A stretch of DNA of 64,000 nt from Musa acuminata AAA Group (lineage: Eukaryota; Streptophyta; Magnoliopsida; Zingiberales; Musaceae), in contig NC_088335.1 of the NCBI RefSeq assembly GCF_036884655.1, forward strand, positions 41,251,001 to 41,315,000, written 5' to 3'. Every line of letters starts with the position of its first letter. The stretch's first letter is position 1. Under the pieces are notes generated by a model. That model worked only from the letters and a program-made list of their open reading frames with translations. It did no database searches and had not been told where the DNA came from. Below are positions 15,859 to 28,159 of this stretch, piece by piece. A program made the translations under genes and the position numbers.

Positions 15859-16440
15859 AATAGGACTAGCAAATAAAACTTTGTGTTATTTATTAGCCAA
15901 ACAATCAATACAAGAATTCAAATGTGTACCTCTGAGGTCTGGCAATACCTCTCTCTTAGAAAAAGCTTACAACCCCTTCTCGCTCATGTGTTCCAGTCGC
16001 CTATACCATAACTCCGAAGTCTTTCTCTGTAACATTTAACTGCTCACCATAAGCTTTAGCCTACAACCTATACAAAGTATGACATTTCTTTCCACTAGCC
16101 ACAATAAGAGAACCCTTACTGAACTTCCATTACCCTTTGTGAAATCTGCTATCGTAGTCTTCATTATCTAGCCTTCCAACTGAAATTAAATTTAGCCTCA
16201 AGTCAATCACATACCTCACATCCTTAAGCACCAACTTGCAGCCAAGGTTGGTCTTTAAATGGATATCACACATGCTAATGATGTCTGCCGTGCCATAGTT
16301 GCCCATCTTGACAACATCAAAATTTTCAGACCTATATGTAGCAAAAAACTCTCTTCGTGGTGTAGCATGATAAGAATCACCTATGTCAATCATCCACTCA
16401 AGATCCTAACACACACAAAAAATATATCATCAAAATGAGA
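15859..16440 (-). pseudogene. protease and GAG-pre-integrase remnant (element B)
   Basis: MIDIGDSYHATPRREF (16346-16393) is the protease active-site region with D-I-G instead of D-S-G, the same change as in element A. The two copies therefore share this variant, which suggests descent from a parent already altered here or one mobilised in trans. The pre-integrase domain continues to about 15860 with stops. Confidence 0.78.
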
Positions 16441-16499
16441 CAAAATCAAATAATCACCACCCTACACTATAGTTGTAATTTTATCTTTTGACTCTATAG

Positions 16500-17214
16500 A
16501 CTTCACTTCTTTTTCTTTTTTCTTGCTCTTCTTAGGTTGCTTGCATTGGTTCTTATAATATCCTTTCTTACCATAGTTATAGCAAATAATATCTTTTCTT
16601 GATCTTGACTTGCTTCTACCCAAGCGTGAATTGCTTCTAGACTTTGACCTTCTTCTATTCTTTGAGATAAGTGCCTATGAATTATTCTGAGATGTTGTTA
16701 AATTCTTTCTTCTCAACTCCTCATTCAACAAACTGCTTGTTATTTGACTCATAGTCATAACATCATCTGGTACAGAATTACTAAGGGAAACTATCAATAT
16801 CTCCCAACTTTTTGATAATGAACTGAGAAGTAACAATGCTTGCAACTCATCATCAAGAGACATTTTCATAGAGGATAACTGGTTAGTAATACTCTGCATT
16901 TCATTCAAATGCTCAGCAATAGAAGCACCCTCTCTATATTTTAGGTTCACAAGTTTTCTGATAAAAAAAGCTTTGTTGCCAGTTATTTTTCTTTCATAGA
17001 AACTTTCCAACTTTTTCCAAAGAGAATATACAGAAATTTCAGTAGAAATATGGTGAAAGACACTATCATCAAGTCTTTGTCGAATAAACCCAACTATTTT
17101 TCGATCTAACCTCTTTCACTCATCATCTGTCATAATTGTTGGTTTTGCATTATCCTTTACAAAGGTCCATACAAATCTTTGTAATATAATATATCTTCTA
17201 TTCTTAGTTTTCAT
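16500..17214 (-). pseudogene. gag remnant (element B)
   Basis: Reading leftward from about 17214: a UBN2-type Gag domain with ESFYERKITGNKAFFIRKL, EHLNEMQSITNQLSSM and LLSSLSKSWEIL (16675-17010), then Arg/Ser-rich sequence and a knuckle whose Cys and His are replaced by Tyr (CYNYGKKGYYKNQC, about 16535-16577). The first 70 codons contain a stop, and the true start is uncertain. Confidence 0.8.
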
Positions 17215-17302
17215 ATCATCCAATTGTTTCCATTCAAACTAATCATATAAGAAATACTACTGACCTCTATGTTCAAATACAAAATTAAATCATCAAAACA
17301 CT

Positions 17303-17314
17303 ACTCTGATACCA
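17303..17314 (-). promoter_or_regulatory. primer-binding site for initiator Met-tRNA, element B
   Basis: Minus-strand TGGTATCAGAGT, two bases from the end of the 5' LTR. It matches the plant initiator Met-tRNA 3' end except for the last base. Confidence 0.88.
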
Positions 17315-17316
17315 GT

Positions 17317-17871
17317 TGATAGGATATAAAGAGAAATAAATTTTTGTACATGAACAAATACTAGCAGGCCATAACACGCAACGGAATTAAATGGAATCAC
17401 AATCAAATAGAACACCAAGATATACGTGGAAAACACAAGGGTAAAAACCACGGGACAAACTAAAGATAATCCACTATGAGAATAATGAATATATAAATCT
17501 CAATCTCTTGCCCAAAACCTTAGCAATAATTACAAGAGAATAACTGGGATACAAGGATTACATTACTGTGCACAATATCTAAATTTTCTCCAAGTAATCA
17601 CAGTAAGAATCTACTATAGATCTGATCTAACATAAGATAAAAACACTACTAGATGATTAAGAACAGTCTCTCTGCGTTATCTTTGTTCTCCTCCTTTTCT
17701 TTGGAATCACGTGGATGTAATTTTCGCCCTTATTGCTACCCTTTTTCTGCCTCTTTTTCGCGGCCACCACAACCCCTCTAATATGATTTTGGGTTAGGTA
17801 TTAGAGGAGGTAGGCTGTGGGCTGTTAAAGCCCACCATAGGTTGAACCCATTATGGGCTGTCAACCCAACA
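17317..17871 (-). repeat. 5' LTR of element B (555 bp)
   Basis: Begins (minus strand) TGTTGGGTTGACAGCCC at 17871 and ends TATCCTATCA at 17317. It lacks the CCTCTAATGTG stretch seen in the 3' LTR and the duplication described there. Confidence 0.87.
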
Positions 17872-19096
17872 ATTTTTGGGGTTATAATTTTCACATATAA
17901 TTGGATATATCCTAATGAAATAATTAAAAATAGTGGTATTTTTTTTTTATTCAAACAAAAAAAAAATCATTTGTTTCACCTAGTTTTCTGATATCAATTA
18001 TCAAAAGTGTAGTAAGAATTGTTAAAGATGAATTATCCTAGGCCACAAACTTTACAAGATGCAAACATTAACAAAAGAGGAGGAAAAGGTGATTGATACC
18101 TTTGGAAGCTGGGATTGATAGGATCCTAGGAATGTTTAGGAATTTCATGGGATTGAAAGCATCCGAGAAGATGGGAGAGCAATTGCATAGGCAATTAATG
18201 AATGAAGATGAGCCTTATAGATGGAAAGCAATGAGGGTTTCTAGTGGTCTGAGAAGAAAGTATCCAACCAATTACCACATGCAATGTGCATCAAATTCTG
18301 TTCATGTACATACGCTGAGATCATATCGTATCTTTCTTGAGTTATATGCCGAGTTAAAGCGGGTCTAGAAATAATTGAAGTACTATTATTATAACATACA
18401 AGCAAAAGAGGAGAACCATTAATATTTCATGCAAACTTGAATCTTCTTTCCTAAAAAAATAAATTTTATTTACTAGAACATGTAAAAATCACCATTCACA
18501 ATTCACACCAAAATGAATCAAAAAAATTAATATATATTTAATGTTAGGGATATTTGAGATATTATCATATATATTTATATGTTTTATTTGGATTTATCCT
18601 GACTATTAGTAATGATAGTTTGAAGTTATTGACTTTGAGTATTTTGTATGGATATTAACTAAAAGGATATGCTAAACAATTTTAATGTTTGTAGGCATAT
18701 CACTAGAGGAATTTAATCGATTACAGCTATGAATGAAAATAAAAGTTCTAATGTGATTATTTGGATGTCTATATCCACTTCTTGGAATTAGATAAAAGAT
18801 GTGACAAAAAAAGAAAGTGAAAATCGATAATATATTAATTATGGTTGTTGTATGTGGGATTGTAATTTTTGCATATAGCCAGATATATCCTAATAAAATA
18901 ATTATAATAGTGGATATACAGATTGCATTCTGTCTCTACCAAGGACTATTATAATATGATTATGATGATTTTTTTCTCATTAAGATAAAAAAAAATTTAA
19001 TTCACCAAGTTCTCTTATACCAAATATCAAAAGTTTAGTAAGAATTGATAAAGATAAATTGTTGAGGGGACAATCTTAACAAGATACAAACATCAA
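17872..19096. repeat. ~1-kb tandem repeat array, rest of copy 5 and partial copy 6
   Basis: The array resumes right after element B with GGGGTTATAATTTTC. The next AATTATGG landmark is at 18837, so removing element B gives copy 5 a length of about 984 bases. Copy 6 runs only to the ATACAAACATCAACAA block at about 19096, after which the sequence is unique. Confidence 0.83.
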
Positions 19097-19427
19097 CAAT
19101 CCTGACCAGCACACCTTTTTGGATATTTACTTGAAACTTATGTAATAAAACAGATTTCCTACTTGATAAACAGTCTATTCGACAGTGAGTCTAGCTTTGC
19201 ATTATTGGATGAAATTACAATGACCAGAATGGTTATGACCTATCTGACAACCATGCAAGTCAACCAGCCAAGTCCTTTCCTTTCATGAAACTTTTCAATA
19301 TCATAGTTTTCTGGAATATCGTTACAAAGAATCTTTTTGAGTCAGCTTCAAGTAGAAAAATGGCCATTAAAGTTCGACTCCCTTCCCAATGTTAATCTAA
19401 GAACATAACAGACAGCTAGCTTGTATT
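19097..19427. other. 3' flank of the PLAC8 gene, no feature seen
   Basis: Unique AT-rich sequence between the end of the tandem array and the stop codon at 19428. It probably includes the 3' untranslated region of the minus-strand gene. No ORF or repeat is supported. Confidence 0.5.
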
Positions 19428-22400
19428 TCAAGCTTGCTGTCCTAATTGGACTGATGGGACTAGAGGCTCAGAATGGCTTCCGTCTGCATTCCATAAGTGC
19501 TCACTGTCATTTGTTGTTCTCTCCATGCTACAAATATCTGGAGATTTGGTTGGAAACAGAGGAGGCTTGCGGAGAGCTGTGAACACCTTGCTTCCTTCAC
19601 CACCAGTAGCTAAGCATAACGTGTCGCCCCGACCATGCCATACACCATTTTGGACATTGTTCATTTCCAATGTCCTTGATTCCTGACCAAGCCAATGAAA
19701 CACAGCATGTCATAAAAATCCTTGGCAAATGTCTTGTGAGTAATATTAATCTGCAATTTTTTAAGGATCTTATAGTAACCTGGCATAATGTGCAACAAGG
19801 GCAGATGAGATGGTTAACACAATCATCTAAAGAACTATCACTTCCCTGCAAACAAATAAAACGTATGTTAAAAGAATCCAAGAATGCAAGCATCCAAACT
19901 TACATATCAAAAGAATGAGTCAGTACTATGTCTGAAGCTAGAGTTGGCACCAATGAGACAACAGCACATGTTGATAAATTATCATTATCATGCATAAAAT
20001 ATAAGTATGACCAAGTTTGTTTATTATGGGCACAATGAGGTAACATGAGAGCCTAGTCTATTTCCACTGTTCTCCATGTAGCAGTTTCAATACTTGACAG
20101 ATCTCATTGATCTTGCAAACAGGTCCCTGAGTTGTAAAAATATCGTTCATACAGCTACCTAATTTACCATATACTCCTCCTATGGAAGCACATTAAAAAA
20201 GATATTAAAATATTATGTGCAAATAAAAAAATCTCATAGCTCATGCCTCAAGGTGAAACCTCAAGCATTCAGTGATGTTGGTGATCTTTAGTATGACAAA
20301 ACTGGTTACAGGAGAAAAAATTGCAGAGATAAATTACATAGAAATCGCACTCCTAACGATCCAAATGGAACTCAATCTAGCAAAATATCATCTGTTTTTA
20401 TTCACTGTAACCTTTTAAGCATAAAGATAATCTCAATAGTATTAGAAGAATTATACTTTTACTAGATAATGGTTCACCTTAACAAGTCCCAGCATAAGTG
20501 TCAGAATCATTTGTTTCACAAGGTTTAGTAAACAAAAGACTTGTACACTCATACAGGGATTTAAATAGGTGCTCGGGCGCTCACCTAGCCACTCGGGTGA
20601 GGTGAGGCGAGGCGAGGCGAGGCTTGAGCGCCTCAAAGATTGGTTAGGCGGGGTGCTTTAGTGAAGCGCAACATGGGTGCTTGCCTGAACTAAGGCACTA
20701 GGTGCCTCGGGCAGCGTTTGGTTGAAACCATGCAACCAAACCAAACTATTAAGTCTGGTTTAGTTAAACAGTAGCTAGTTGGTTCGATTGAACCAACTAA
20801 GCTACATAGTATTACTATAGTTGCAAAACCCACCCCCTACCCCCTCACATGACCCTGAGCCTTAAACCCTTGCACAGTCGATGTCTTCGCTACCAATACT
20901 TCCGTCGTCACTGCCCCCATCGCTGACACACAGGACTGCCGCTACTTCTGTGTCCAGCTCCTTCTACCATCGAGAGAGAGGACTGCAACTTCCTCCGCCA
21001 CCGATAAACAAATCTGAAGCTTCCTCCGCCCATGACGTCACCATCCGCAACTTCCATTGCCATCGCAAATTATAATGTGCAATCACAATTCAAGTATCTA
21101 ATTTCTCACAAATAAAACAAATTGCTAAACTATTTCCCTATACAATTTTCTAATACCCTATCATGTGGAAATTTTGTTAAAGAAGCTCATAAAAGAGCAT
21201 GCATTTGAGTTGACTAGTGAACTTCCTATTTTTAACATGAAAATGGAAAAAAAAAGTTAGCCATGGGTTGTATATGAAGCACAACTAATTTACAAAATAC
21301 AAAATATAGCACAAGAAAATTGAGAACAATAATAAACTAGGAAGAGATGCATACCCGTATGTTAAATTGCTTCTTTATTCGGGTACGGAAGTAACCCAAA
21401 TACAACCCCGTCAAGATGGTAGATACAATTCCCATATATAAGAAGTTATGATGGTCGGTAATACCAAAAGCTATGAAATTGAACAATGAAACAACTATAA
21501 AGATAAAATACACCATTGCCTGTACCCAAAAAACAAAAATCAAATCAATGAAGGTGATATGAAACAAATAGCACAAGGAGAAACTTCAACAAGGTAATAA
21601 ATGGAAACTTAAGCATCCATGCAAACTTTTTAAGTAAGAAGATTTTGTAATACTTTGAATTAATTAGTGATGCATAATCCTACTGCATACACTTTGATTG
21701 TGGAAAGAGATAAATTTATTTGTGCAACATAACAAGTGAAAAATAGCACCAGGACCAACTTTACAAAATATTTAAATGAAAAGCATGTGTAATATATTTA
21801 TATACAAGACAGCGTAATTAATGTTTATGCAATCAACATCAGCAATTAGTATTATATATGGTTCAATATCATGTGTTGCAAAAACTAATGAGGAACATAA
21901 AAAATTACTATGTAATTTCAAGTCCAAAGCTTGATGTTTAACCTTTCTCAAGAAAAAAGAAGTGTTTAAAATTCAACGAAATCACAACATGCTGGATCTA
22001 TCTAGCTTAGGATCCTTAGATTTAAGCACACATCCCAAGCTTTGGAATAGATACATTTCTACTTCCAGAAATACAAGTTTAGTTTGATTATCTTTTATCA
22101 GCTAATGCAACCAATTCCTTTCAATCTTTTCTAGATGGGATGACTAGAAGACTAGTCATTCACATCTAAATCCAATCATGTTCCACTATAATATTAATTT
22201 TACTTTATATTCTACTTATTCACTAGCTAGAGGCAAACATATCAACTACGAAAATATTTTGGATGGCATAAAAAAGAATTATGCTTTGTGATACATAGTC
22301 TACAAATAATCCCTTAAGTATTCAGAAATACATGCTGACAAAATATTCCCTGAAAAATAGTTCCCCTGTAGAATTCAGTAGCTAACAAATGCATTCTTAT

Positions 22401-24191
22401 ATTACAATCACATAGTTCCCATATAAACCCAGAATATAGAAGATCATATCAAAGAAAATGGCCGATTTGCACCAGTAAATTAACTTTGATGTAACAGGCT
22501 GGAATAATTGTAATTTGGCATTCAATAGTCAAACTAGCACCAGAATGTGTCAACCATAGAGATGTTACAAGTTATTAGCACAAGAGTGAATACTTATAGT
22601 AAAGGAAGTTGCCTTCTCAACTCCTATGAAAAAGAAAGCAACATGACCTATTTAGCCTAGACTAGTCAGTAATAGCTGGTTGGTACAGAGAGTCAACTAT
22701 ACATGTCATAACAGTACCAGCGCTAAGAGAATGATCATATCCAGCCTTACTAGGACCCTTCTCTTACAATGTAAAAGCATGGTCTACAAAAGTCCCAAAA
22801 TGTCTCCCCATCAGCCAATTTACTAGGATGTTAAATTAGTAATAGTAAATGGTCAACCTTGCAAATCATTATAGACAATGCCATATGACAGGTCCATAAT
22901 GTCTGCCCAGCAGCAATTTATTTTTTTTATGCACACTACTAGAATATACATTTTCTATGTAAAAAGTCTTTTTTTGTGTTTGCTTGCATGCTTATGTGCA
23001 TGTGCGAAGAAAACATTCGCCAAGAAAATTCTATATTCCCCAACAAATGAAAATCACTCAGATAAATTTTCAACAAAGAAGATTCAGAATTCACTAGGGA
23101 AATTCACATCCATATAGAATAAAGAGAAATTTTATATACTGCCCTCGGCCGATTAGCTAGGTAAACAGCAGGATTATTACCCTCCCAAAAGAGACGATTA
23201 ATTTTTCTCAAAAATGTAACCAAACAGTGAATAACAGCTCAAAATAATAGAACCAGTTAAGAAACAAATATATAACAAAATCAAACAGTATGTTAGGGAC
23301 AAATTTTAACTTGACAATACCACAGCAACAAAAGCGATATTTTCCTTTTACATTTCTTATTTATACACACGAAAAAGATGAATTTTTGGTAAAAATCATA
23401 TAAAACTTGAAGCAACCAAGAATAAAGCCTCACCTGAAGAAACCACGACCCTAAGTTGGCTCTGTGCATGTTCTTCCCAAATCTATAGCATGGGCAACTG
23501 CAAAATAACATTTAAATTATTACATCATAGAAATTCACATCAACAATCAAGACCGTGTTCGTTGCAGAAAGAATCACTGCGATTTTTCATCAAACTATTG
23601 CATCCTGATATAAAACGTAAATCACAAAAAGAAAAAAAAGGAAAGGAAAAAAAGCAAAATGCAAGTACAAAATAAAATGCCACAGATAAACGTCGTACGG
23701 AAAAGCTTCATATGAATCAGAGGAATTCAACCAAAGAAAGATAAAAATGTAAGCCTTTCCTATTGAAGAACCACAAATTCAAGAGACCCAAAAAGGCTCC
23801 TCTTTGTAACACAACTGAAACAACCAGGAAAAAGAATGCTTTAGACAAAAGGAACGCAAGGCACGATTGGGGAAGACAAGCTTCACCATGCGGCTTCGAT
23901 GGCGATGCGCCGGTCCTCGAAGCAATCCATGACGTCGCCCTCCCACATCCGCTGCACGCCACCGAACTCCAACCCCGCCTCCTCGTTCGCCTCTTCTGCC
24001 ACCGAATCTTTCCGGCGCGTCTTCCCCACGGAGAGCCCCTGCGTCTGGAGCGCCACAGTGGCGCACAGCATGTCGAAGTCCAGCACCGCAGCCACATCTC
24101 TTCCTCCCGCATCGTCCTCCTCCTCCTCCTCCTCCGTCTCCTTGTCCGTCTCCACCACCGTTGCCTCTTTCCTGTCCTCCGCCTCCGGCAT
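19428..24191 (-). CDS. PLAC8 family Cys-rich membrane protein, five exons
   Basis: Five minus-strand exons join in frame with GT-AG introns: 24191-23887, 23497-23434, 21519-21355, 19845-19780 and 19682-19428 (introns 389, 1914, 1509 and 97 bp), coding for 284 residues. Exon 1 is acidic and ends in GGVQRMWEGDVMDCFEDRR. CCPCYRFGKNM spans residues 102-112, two hydrophobic segments lie near 125-146 and 150-167, and DDCVNHLICPCCTLCQ ends at residue 200, followed by ESRTLEMNNVQ and a polar tail. Cys-rich blocks around membrane segments are the hallmark of PLAC8 proteins, which in plants include cell-number (FW2.2/CNR) and cadmium-resistance (PCR) relatives. This longer, acidic-headed type has no role I can assign. 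The start is the first ATG in the exon 1 frame. There are no lesions, so it is probably functional. Confidence 0.9.
20555..21070. repeat. GC-rich repeat-like insertion in intron 3 of the PLAC8 gene
   Basis: Intron 3 is AT-rich except for this block. It starts with GCTCGGGCGCTCACC, has four tandem GAGGC/GAGGT-type pentamers (about 20598-20623), then GCCTCGGGC-type and CCAAACCAAAC stretches, and ends with a pyrimidine-rich part. GAGGCGAGGCGAGG blocks of this kind are common dispersed plant repeats, so this is probably a transposon relic. Exact borders and class are not determined. Confidence 0.5.
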
Positions 24192-25046
24192 CGCAACCCA
24201 CGGAACCCTCCCTGTCGCTTCTTTCCTTAGATTCGATGGAAATGGAAACCCCTGCAATCTTTATCTCCTTCCCTTCGCCTCTCAACTCCACTTCCTCTTT
24301 CCCTTCCTCCACCAAGCAAAAGCAACCCCCAATTAAAGCACCAATTTGAGAGACTATTATTACATTGCTCGAACTAATTAAACGATTTGATTTAAAAAGG
24401 AGAAAAGCGGGGCTTCCTTTAGGTGATTCTGTTCCTTAACTTTTATTCACGAAAATGCCCTCTCACACTCTTGAAACGCCATTTTTATCCTCGACGGATA
24501 TCTGTAAAAAGCTGATTAAATCCACTTGGATGCGGCTATTAAATTAGATAATATACATTTTTCTTACGCTTATATATTCAAATAGGATTTGGGAGAAATA
24601 CAAAAATAGATATCGTAATAATGCTACTGTACATTGTTATCACTAATTATTTTGACGAACATATATATACACTGCAGCTAATAAATATTTTGATCATTTT
24701 AATAAAACAATTCAACTGACCACTATGATTGATTTTGTATGACTATTAAACCTTTCGTCGACACGAGGATAGATATTCCAGCTCAGCATTCACACAGGAC
24801 ACAGCTCAACTTAATTATTCATCTCCATGTTATAAAATATTTTAGATGGTTAATAAGTCTGATATTAAATTTTGGATAAACATTGTGCACCCGAATTTCA
24901 AAGTAATTTATACCCAAATAAGAACTTGGAGGCCATAATCTTCTTGAGTCTGTGATGTGATCCTATTAAAAAAAGATAAATTTATTAATATACATATATC
25001 ATTGAGGGGTTAAATAGTAATTGAAACCTTCACATAGCCATACGCA
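24192..25046. other. 5' flank of the PLAC8 gene
   Basis: 24192-24350 is pyrimidine-rich on the + strand and likely the purine-rich 5' leader of the minus-strand transcript; an upstream open frame here begins only at a TTG. From 24360 the sequence is AT-rich. The promoter should lie here, but I see no TATA box at a position I would defend. Confidence 0.45.
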
Positions 25047-25600
25047 TTGCTGCTATTAATTATTCGCTGCCGTGACAGAGAGAGAGGAAGACAACGCGAG
25101 AGGGGGAATGCATATGGTCGGCGGCGCGGCGAGTTCATCGAAGGTGGGTCCCGTCTCCATCCGGCCACAGTAACTGGTCCCACACTGTGCTCGCCTTTTC
25201 TGACGCCACGCTTATCGTTCACTCGGTGGGAACGCAGACACGCGAATCGACTTCCGTTCACAGGGAAATATCCCCTCCAAGCTCAGCTGTTAAGTGGAAT
25301 CATACAAAATCCAGCTCTCACCGTTCACCAGCACAAGCGTCGTCTCTTACCGGCGGAGATCTGCCGACGGACAACCACCGCGTTACGGTGGATTGGATGG
25401 ATCCCGACCTCACTTTGCGGACGGATGAGCTGTGACACTGACGGCTGTGATTGGTGCTACGTGAATGAGATATAACAACGAACGGCCGACGCAGCGTCAG
25501 ATCAGCGGATGGACACGCAGAGGCCATGTCGTCATCACATGACAATTATAGACAAACAGGAGAGGAGGTGACGAAGATCGAGAAATGCTTTATATTTCAC
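25047..25600. other. GC-richer stretch without an identifiable gene
   Basis: Overlapping open frames of 75-142 codons occur on both strands, but none shows a recognised domain, plausible splice pattern or consistent codon bias. It could be the promoter or first-exon region of a gene, or a relic. Left unassigned. Confidence 0.35.
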
Positions 25601-26574
25601 GCTCATTTCGGGTCCGGATCGACTTCGGATTAAATATAATTTCGACCCACTGTCACATTAATTGATTCGGATCTTATTTGGAATTTTCTTTTCATATAAA
25701 CACATAATATTTAAACAGGTTGCTGATGGAAATGAGTACGAACACCACTGAGAGAGAGAGAAATGTGTTGAGTTTGTTGAGGTGGGGCGGATGCAGATAA
25801 GGTTGGGTGTTTTGCTTCGTCAGCAAGCCGGCAGCGTTATCTGGAGTGGGTCCACCGCGTTGGTCCACTTTTCAGAATTGATTTTAGTGACTTTATTATT
25901 AGGTGGGTGGCGAACACGCAACTGAATCTTATATGACGTATGAATAAAATACTAGGAAGGTAAATGGAAGGTATTGGAAGAATATATAACATGTTGACCT
26001 ATTGTAATTTGGTTAATTAATTTTTACCATTCGATTTGTTTGATTTCTATTACAATAGATTCTGCCCGACCCACATGTCAGGGTTCGGAGCCACTTGCAT
26101 CCTAAGGTTCGAGCCTATTGCAATTTTGATATCGATAGACGAAATAGTTTGACATAGGATCTTATAAAAACTGCGATAAGATGTGTACGATAAAGACTAA
26201 TCCGATGCTTTAGTAGAATATTGAATGATTCGGCAAGGAACACACCTAGCTTGAAACTTGTATAAAGGGTCTAAAAAATAATTTAAGTGAGGATTTATTC
26301 CACGATAGTAATTACATAGCATCATTGGTCATTATCTAGTCATGTATGTATAGATGAATAAGCATTTAAGGTAGCAACTAGTCGGTGTTGATGCAAGTAT
26401 GATGTTTGATCAATAAATTGAATTGATGAGAGGTATTTGATGTTATATGATGTGACACTGTGGATTATCCATGCGTTAGACCTCCTTATCAATTATTATA
26501 ACTTGGAGCACTTGACACAATGAGGAAGATCATTGATGAAATCTTTTGTTTAAAAATATAAAAAGTCCTTATCA
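25601..26574. other. intergenic, nothing recognised
   Basis: AT-rich sequence with short GAGAGA tracts near 25750 and no ORF or repeat I can support. Confidence 0.4.
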
Positions 26575-27620
26575 TCTCACCCGATAAAATCCAGATCATT
26601 GATGAGAGTTTGGTTATTGTCTTTGCGATTCAAGCATAAAGAATTTGGCAATAATCAAGATATTATCGAGATCAAGAAAAGTCAGTGATATGTTTAATAA
26701 TATAAAAGAGAGAGAATACTTTAGAGGGAAAAGTAGCAACGAGGCATACAAGAAAAGATGGGTTCTCTGCACAAAACAAAACTTGAACAGTTTGGTCAAA
26801 CTATCAAAGGATAGAGAGGTTTAGAAAAATAAATGTGTTCTTATCAAATTATAATGACACTAGTTGTCAAACGTTTTGAACAACAAAAAGGTGTTGGCTC
26901 ATCCAAAAGAATTATTGGTCTTCTTTCATGTTTGATTCTTGAAATGGAGATAGCTTCTATTAATCATAATTTTCTCTCTATTGAAGGTAACAATCATATG
27001 AGTACAAAATATATTTACATACCTTGTATAATTAATTCAGTTTTATGTTGAGGCTGGCAAGTATCTTTGGAATTGATGCCCTCGAAGAAAAAGAAGTATT
27101 AGTATACAAAGGATTTCTTTGTGATGGAAACAAATTAGATAATTAGAGGGTTTGATTATTTTATAAATACCTATAGATTTTGATGAGAAGTAAAATGTGA
27201 GAAAATTTGAGTTTATTTTTAGTATGTCTAGAGAGGATAAAAGAAAAAACTAGAAAAATTTTTATAAGGTCTATGTGAAATGGTGTATAATAGGGTTGGT
27301 GAAGAATTTGACTTTCTTCATAAATGTAAATAACAAGTATCGAACCATATAAATTTTTCTATGAGTTTTATAGTTTATTATTTGATTGTGATGGCTGTGA
27401 ATTTTCTGTTCTTTTGAAATCTTCTCTTTTCCCAATAATTTGGAGCTGTGTGATAGTAATCAAATTTTCAAAAACTATAGTATTTTTCTTCTACAAGAGC
27501 AAAAGAATTAGTGACTAGTAATGCTTGCAAAGAAATAAATTATATGATTGATGAGTTTGATGAGAAAATTGAACTTGAAATGAGATAAATATATCATCTA
27601 TCGTGATAGAAAAAGTGAAG
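26575..27620 (+). repeat. direct repeat R1 (diverged duplicate of R2)
   Basis: Shares ordered blocks with 28160-29910: ATTATCGAGATC (26661 and 28262), GTTTGGTCAAACTATCAAAGG (about 26790 and 28398), AAAAGGTGTTG (about 26885 and 28524), ATGGAGATGGCTTC-type (about 26945 and 28620), and GATAGA-AAAGTG near the end (27605 and 29890). No coding function is recognised. It may be an old transposon or duplicated locus. Confidence 0.65.
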
Positions 27621-28159
27621 TTCAAATAGAAACAAAAAAATCTAGCGACTATATCAACGATATAAAACTATCTGAAAAAACTCCAAAGCTTGGGGAGTTC
27701 GATTTTGATTAAAACCAAAGGTGAGGTGCGATGGAAGAATTTTCCATATGTACTATTTTTTTCATGCCTCGTCTGTCAAGTGAACTTCTGCATGTTTCTG
27801 CATGATCAATTTCAAGAGAAAGCTTCGAGGAGTCTACGATCCATTAAAGTTTGGCTTCAAAATCTTGGGCCGGCTTCCAACTTTTCTGGGTGTTAGATGT
27901 TTTAGAAAAGATCTGCCCAAGAAATAGAGTTATTGTTGAGATAAGAAGATGGCAGTGGTTTCGAGGAATCAGATGCGGCTGGAGGATGTTAAAAAGTGAC
28001 AATATTGGAGAGGAGTGGAGCACAAGAAGTGGGAGCAGTAGCCCAAGATGGTGGAGAGGAGAGTCGGAGGGATCTTCAGGAGGGTGTGGGGGGATTCAGC
28101 GGAGAGGGACACGCAGGAAGAGAGAACGGGAGGAAGTGGGAGGACGCCATTTGATGACA
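27621..28159. other. spacer between R1 and R2
   Basis: Contains open frames of 68 and 104 codons (27690-27896, 27851-28165) with no recognisable domain. The second half is purine-rich (GGAGAGGAG-type), which keeps frames open by composition. Confidence 0.35.

Larger units (their letters stand above)
13308..17871 (-). mobile_element. Element B: Ty1/copia (Tork/Tnt1-like), both LTRs present
   Basis: Minus-strand element with LTRs at 17317-17871 (5') and about 13308-14044 (3'), a Met-tRNA primer site beside the 5' LTR and a purine tract beside the 3' LTR. It is the same family as element A. It interrupts the fifth copy of the 1-kb tandem array; the repeat unit resumes at 17872. Gag, protease, integrase and RT are all damaged. 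About 750 bases between integrase and the RT palm are deleted compared with A, so it cannot make its own RT. Confidence 0.9.

Noticed and set aside
18093..18368. 91-codon frame in the tandem repeat unit
   Set aside because: The same block in other units has shifted frames and stops, so it is not a conserved gene.
23717..24336. Overlapping long frames on both strands (up to 178 codons)
   Set aside because: They are other frames of exon 1 of the PLAC8 gene, kept open by its GAG/GAA-rich and CTC-rich composition. Only the frame that joins to exon 2 is accepted.
25047..25475. 142-codon + strand frame and antisense partners
   Set aside because: No domain, no splice pattern, and frames open on both strands in a GC-richer stretch.
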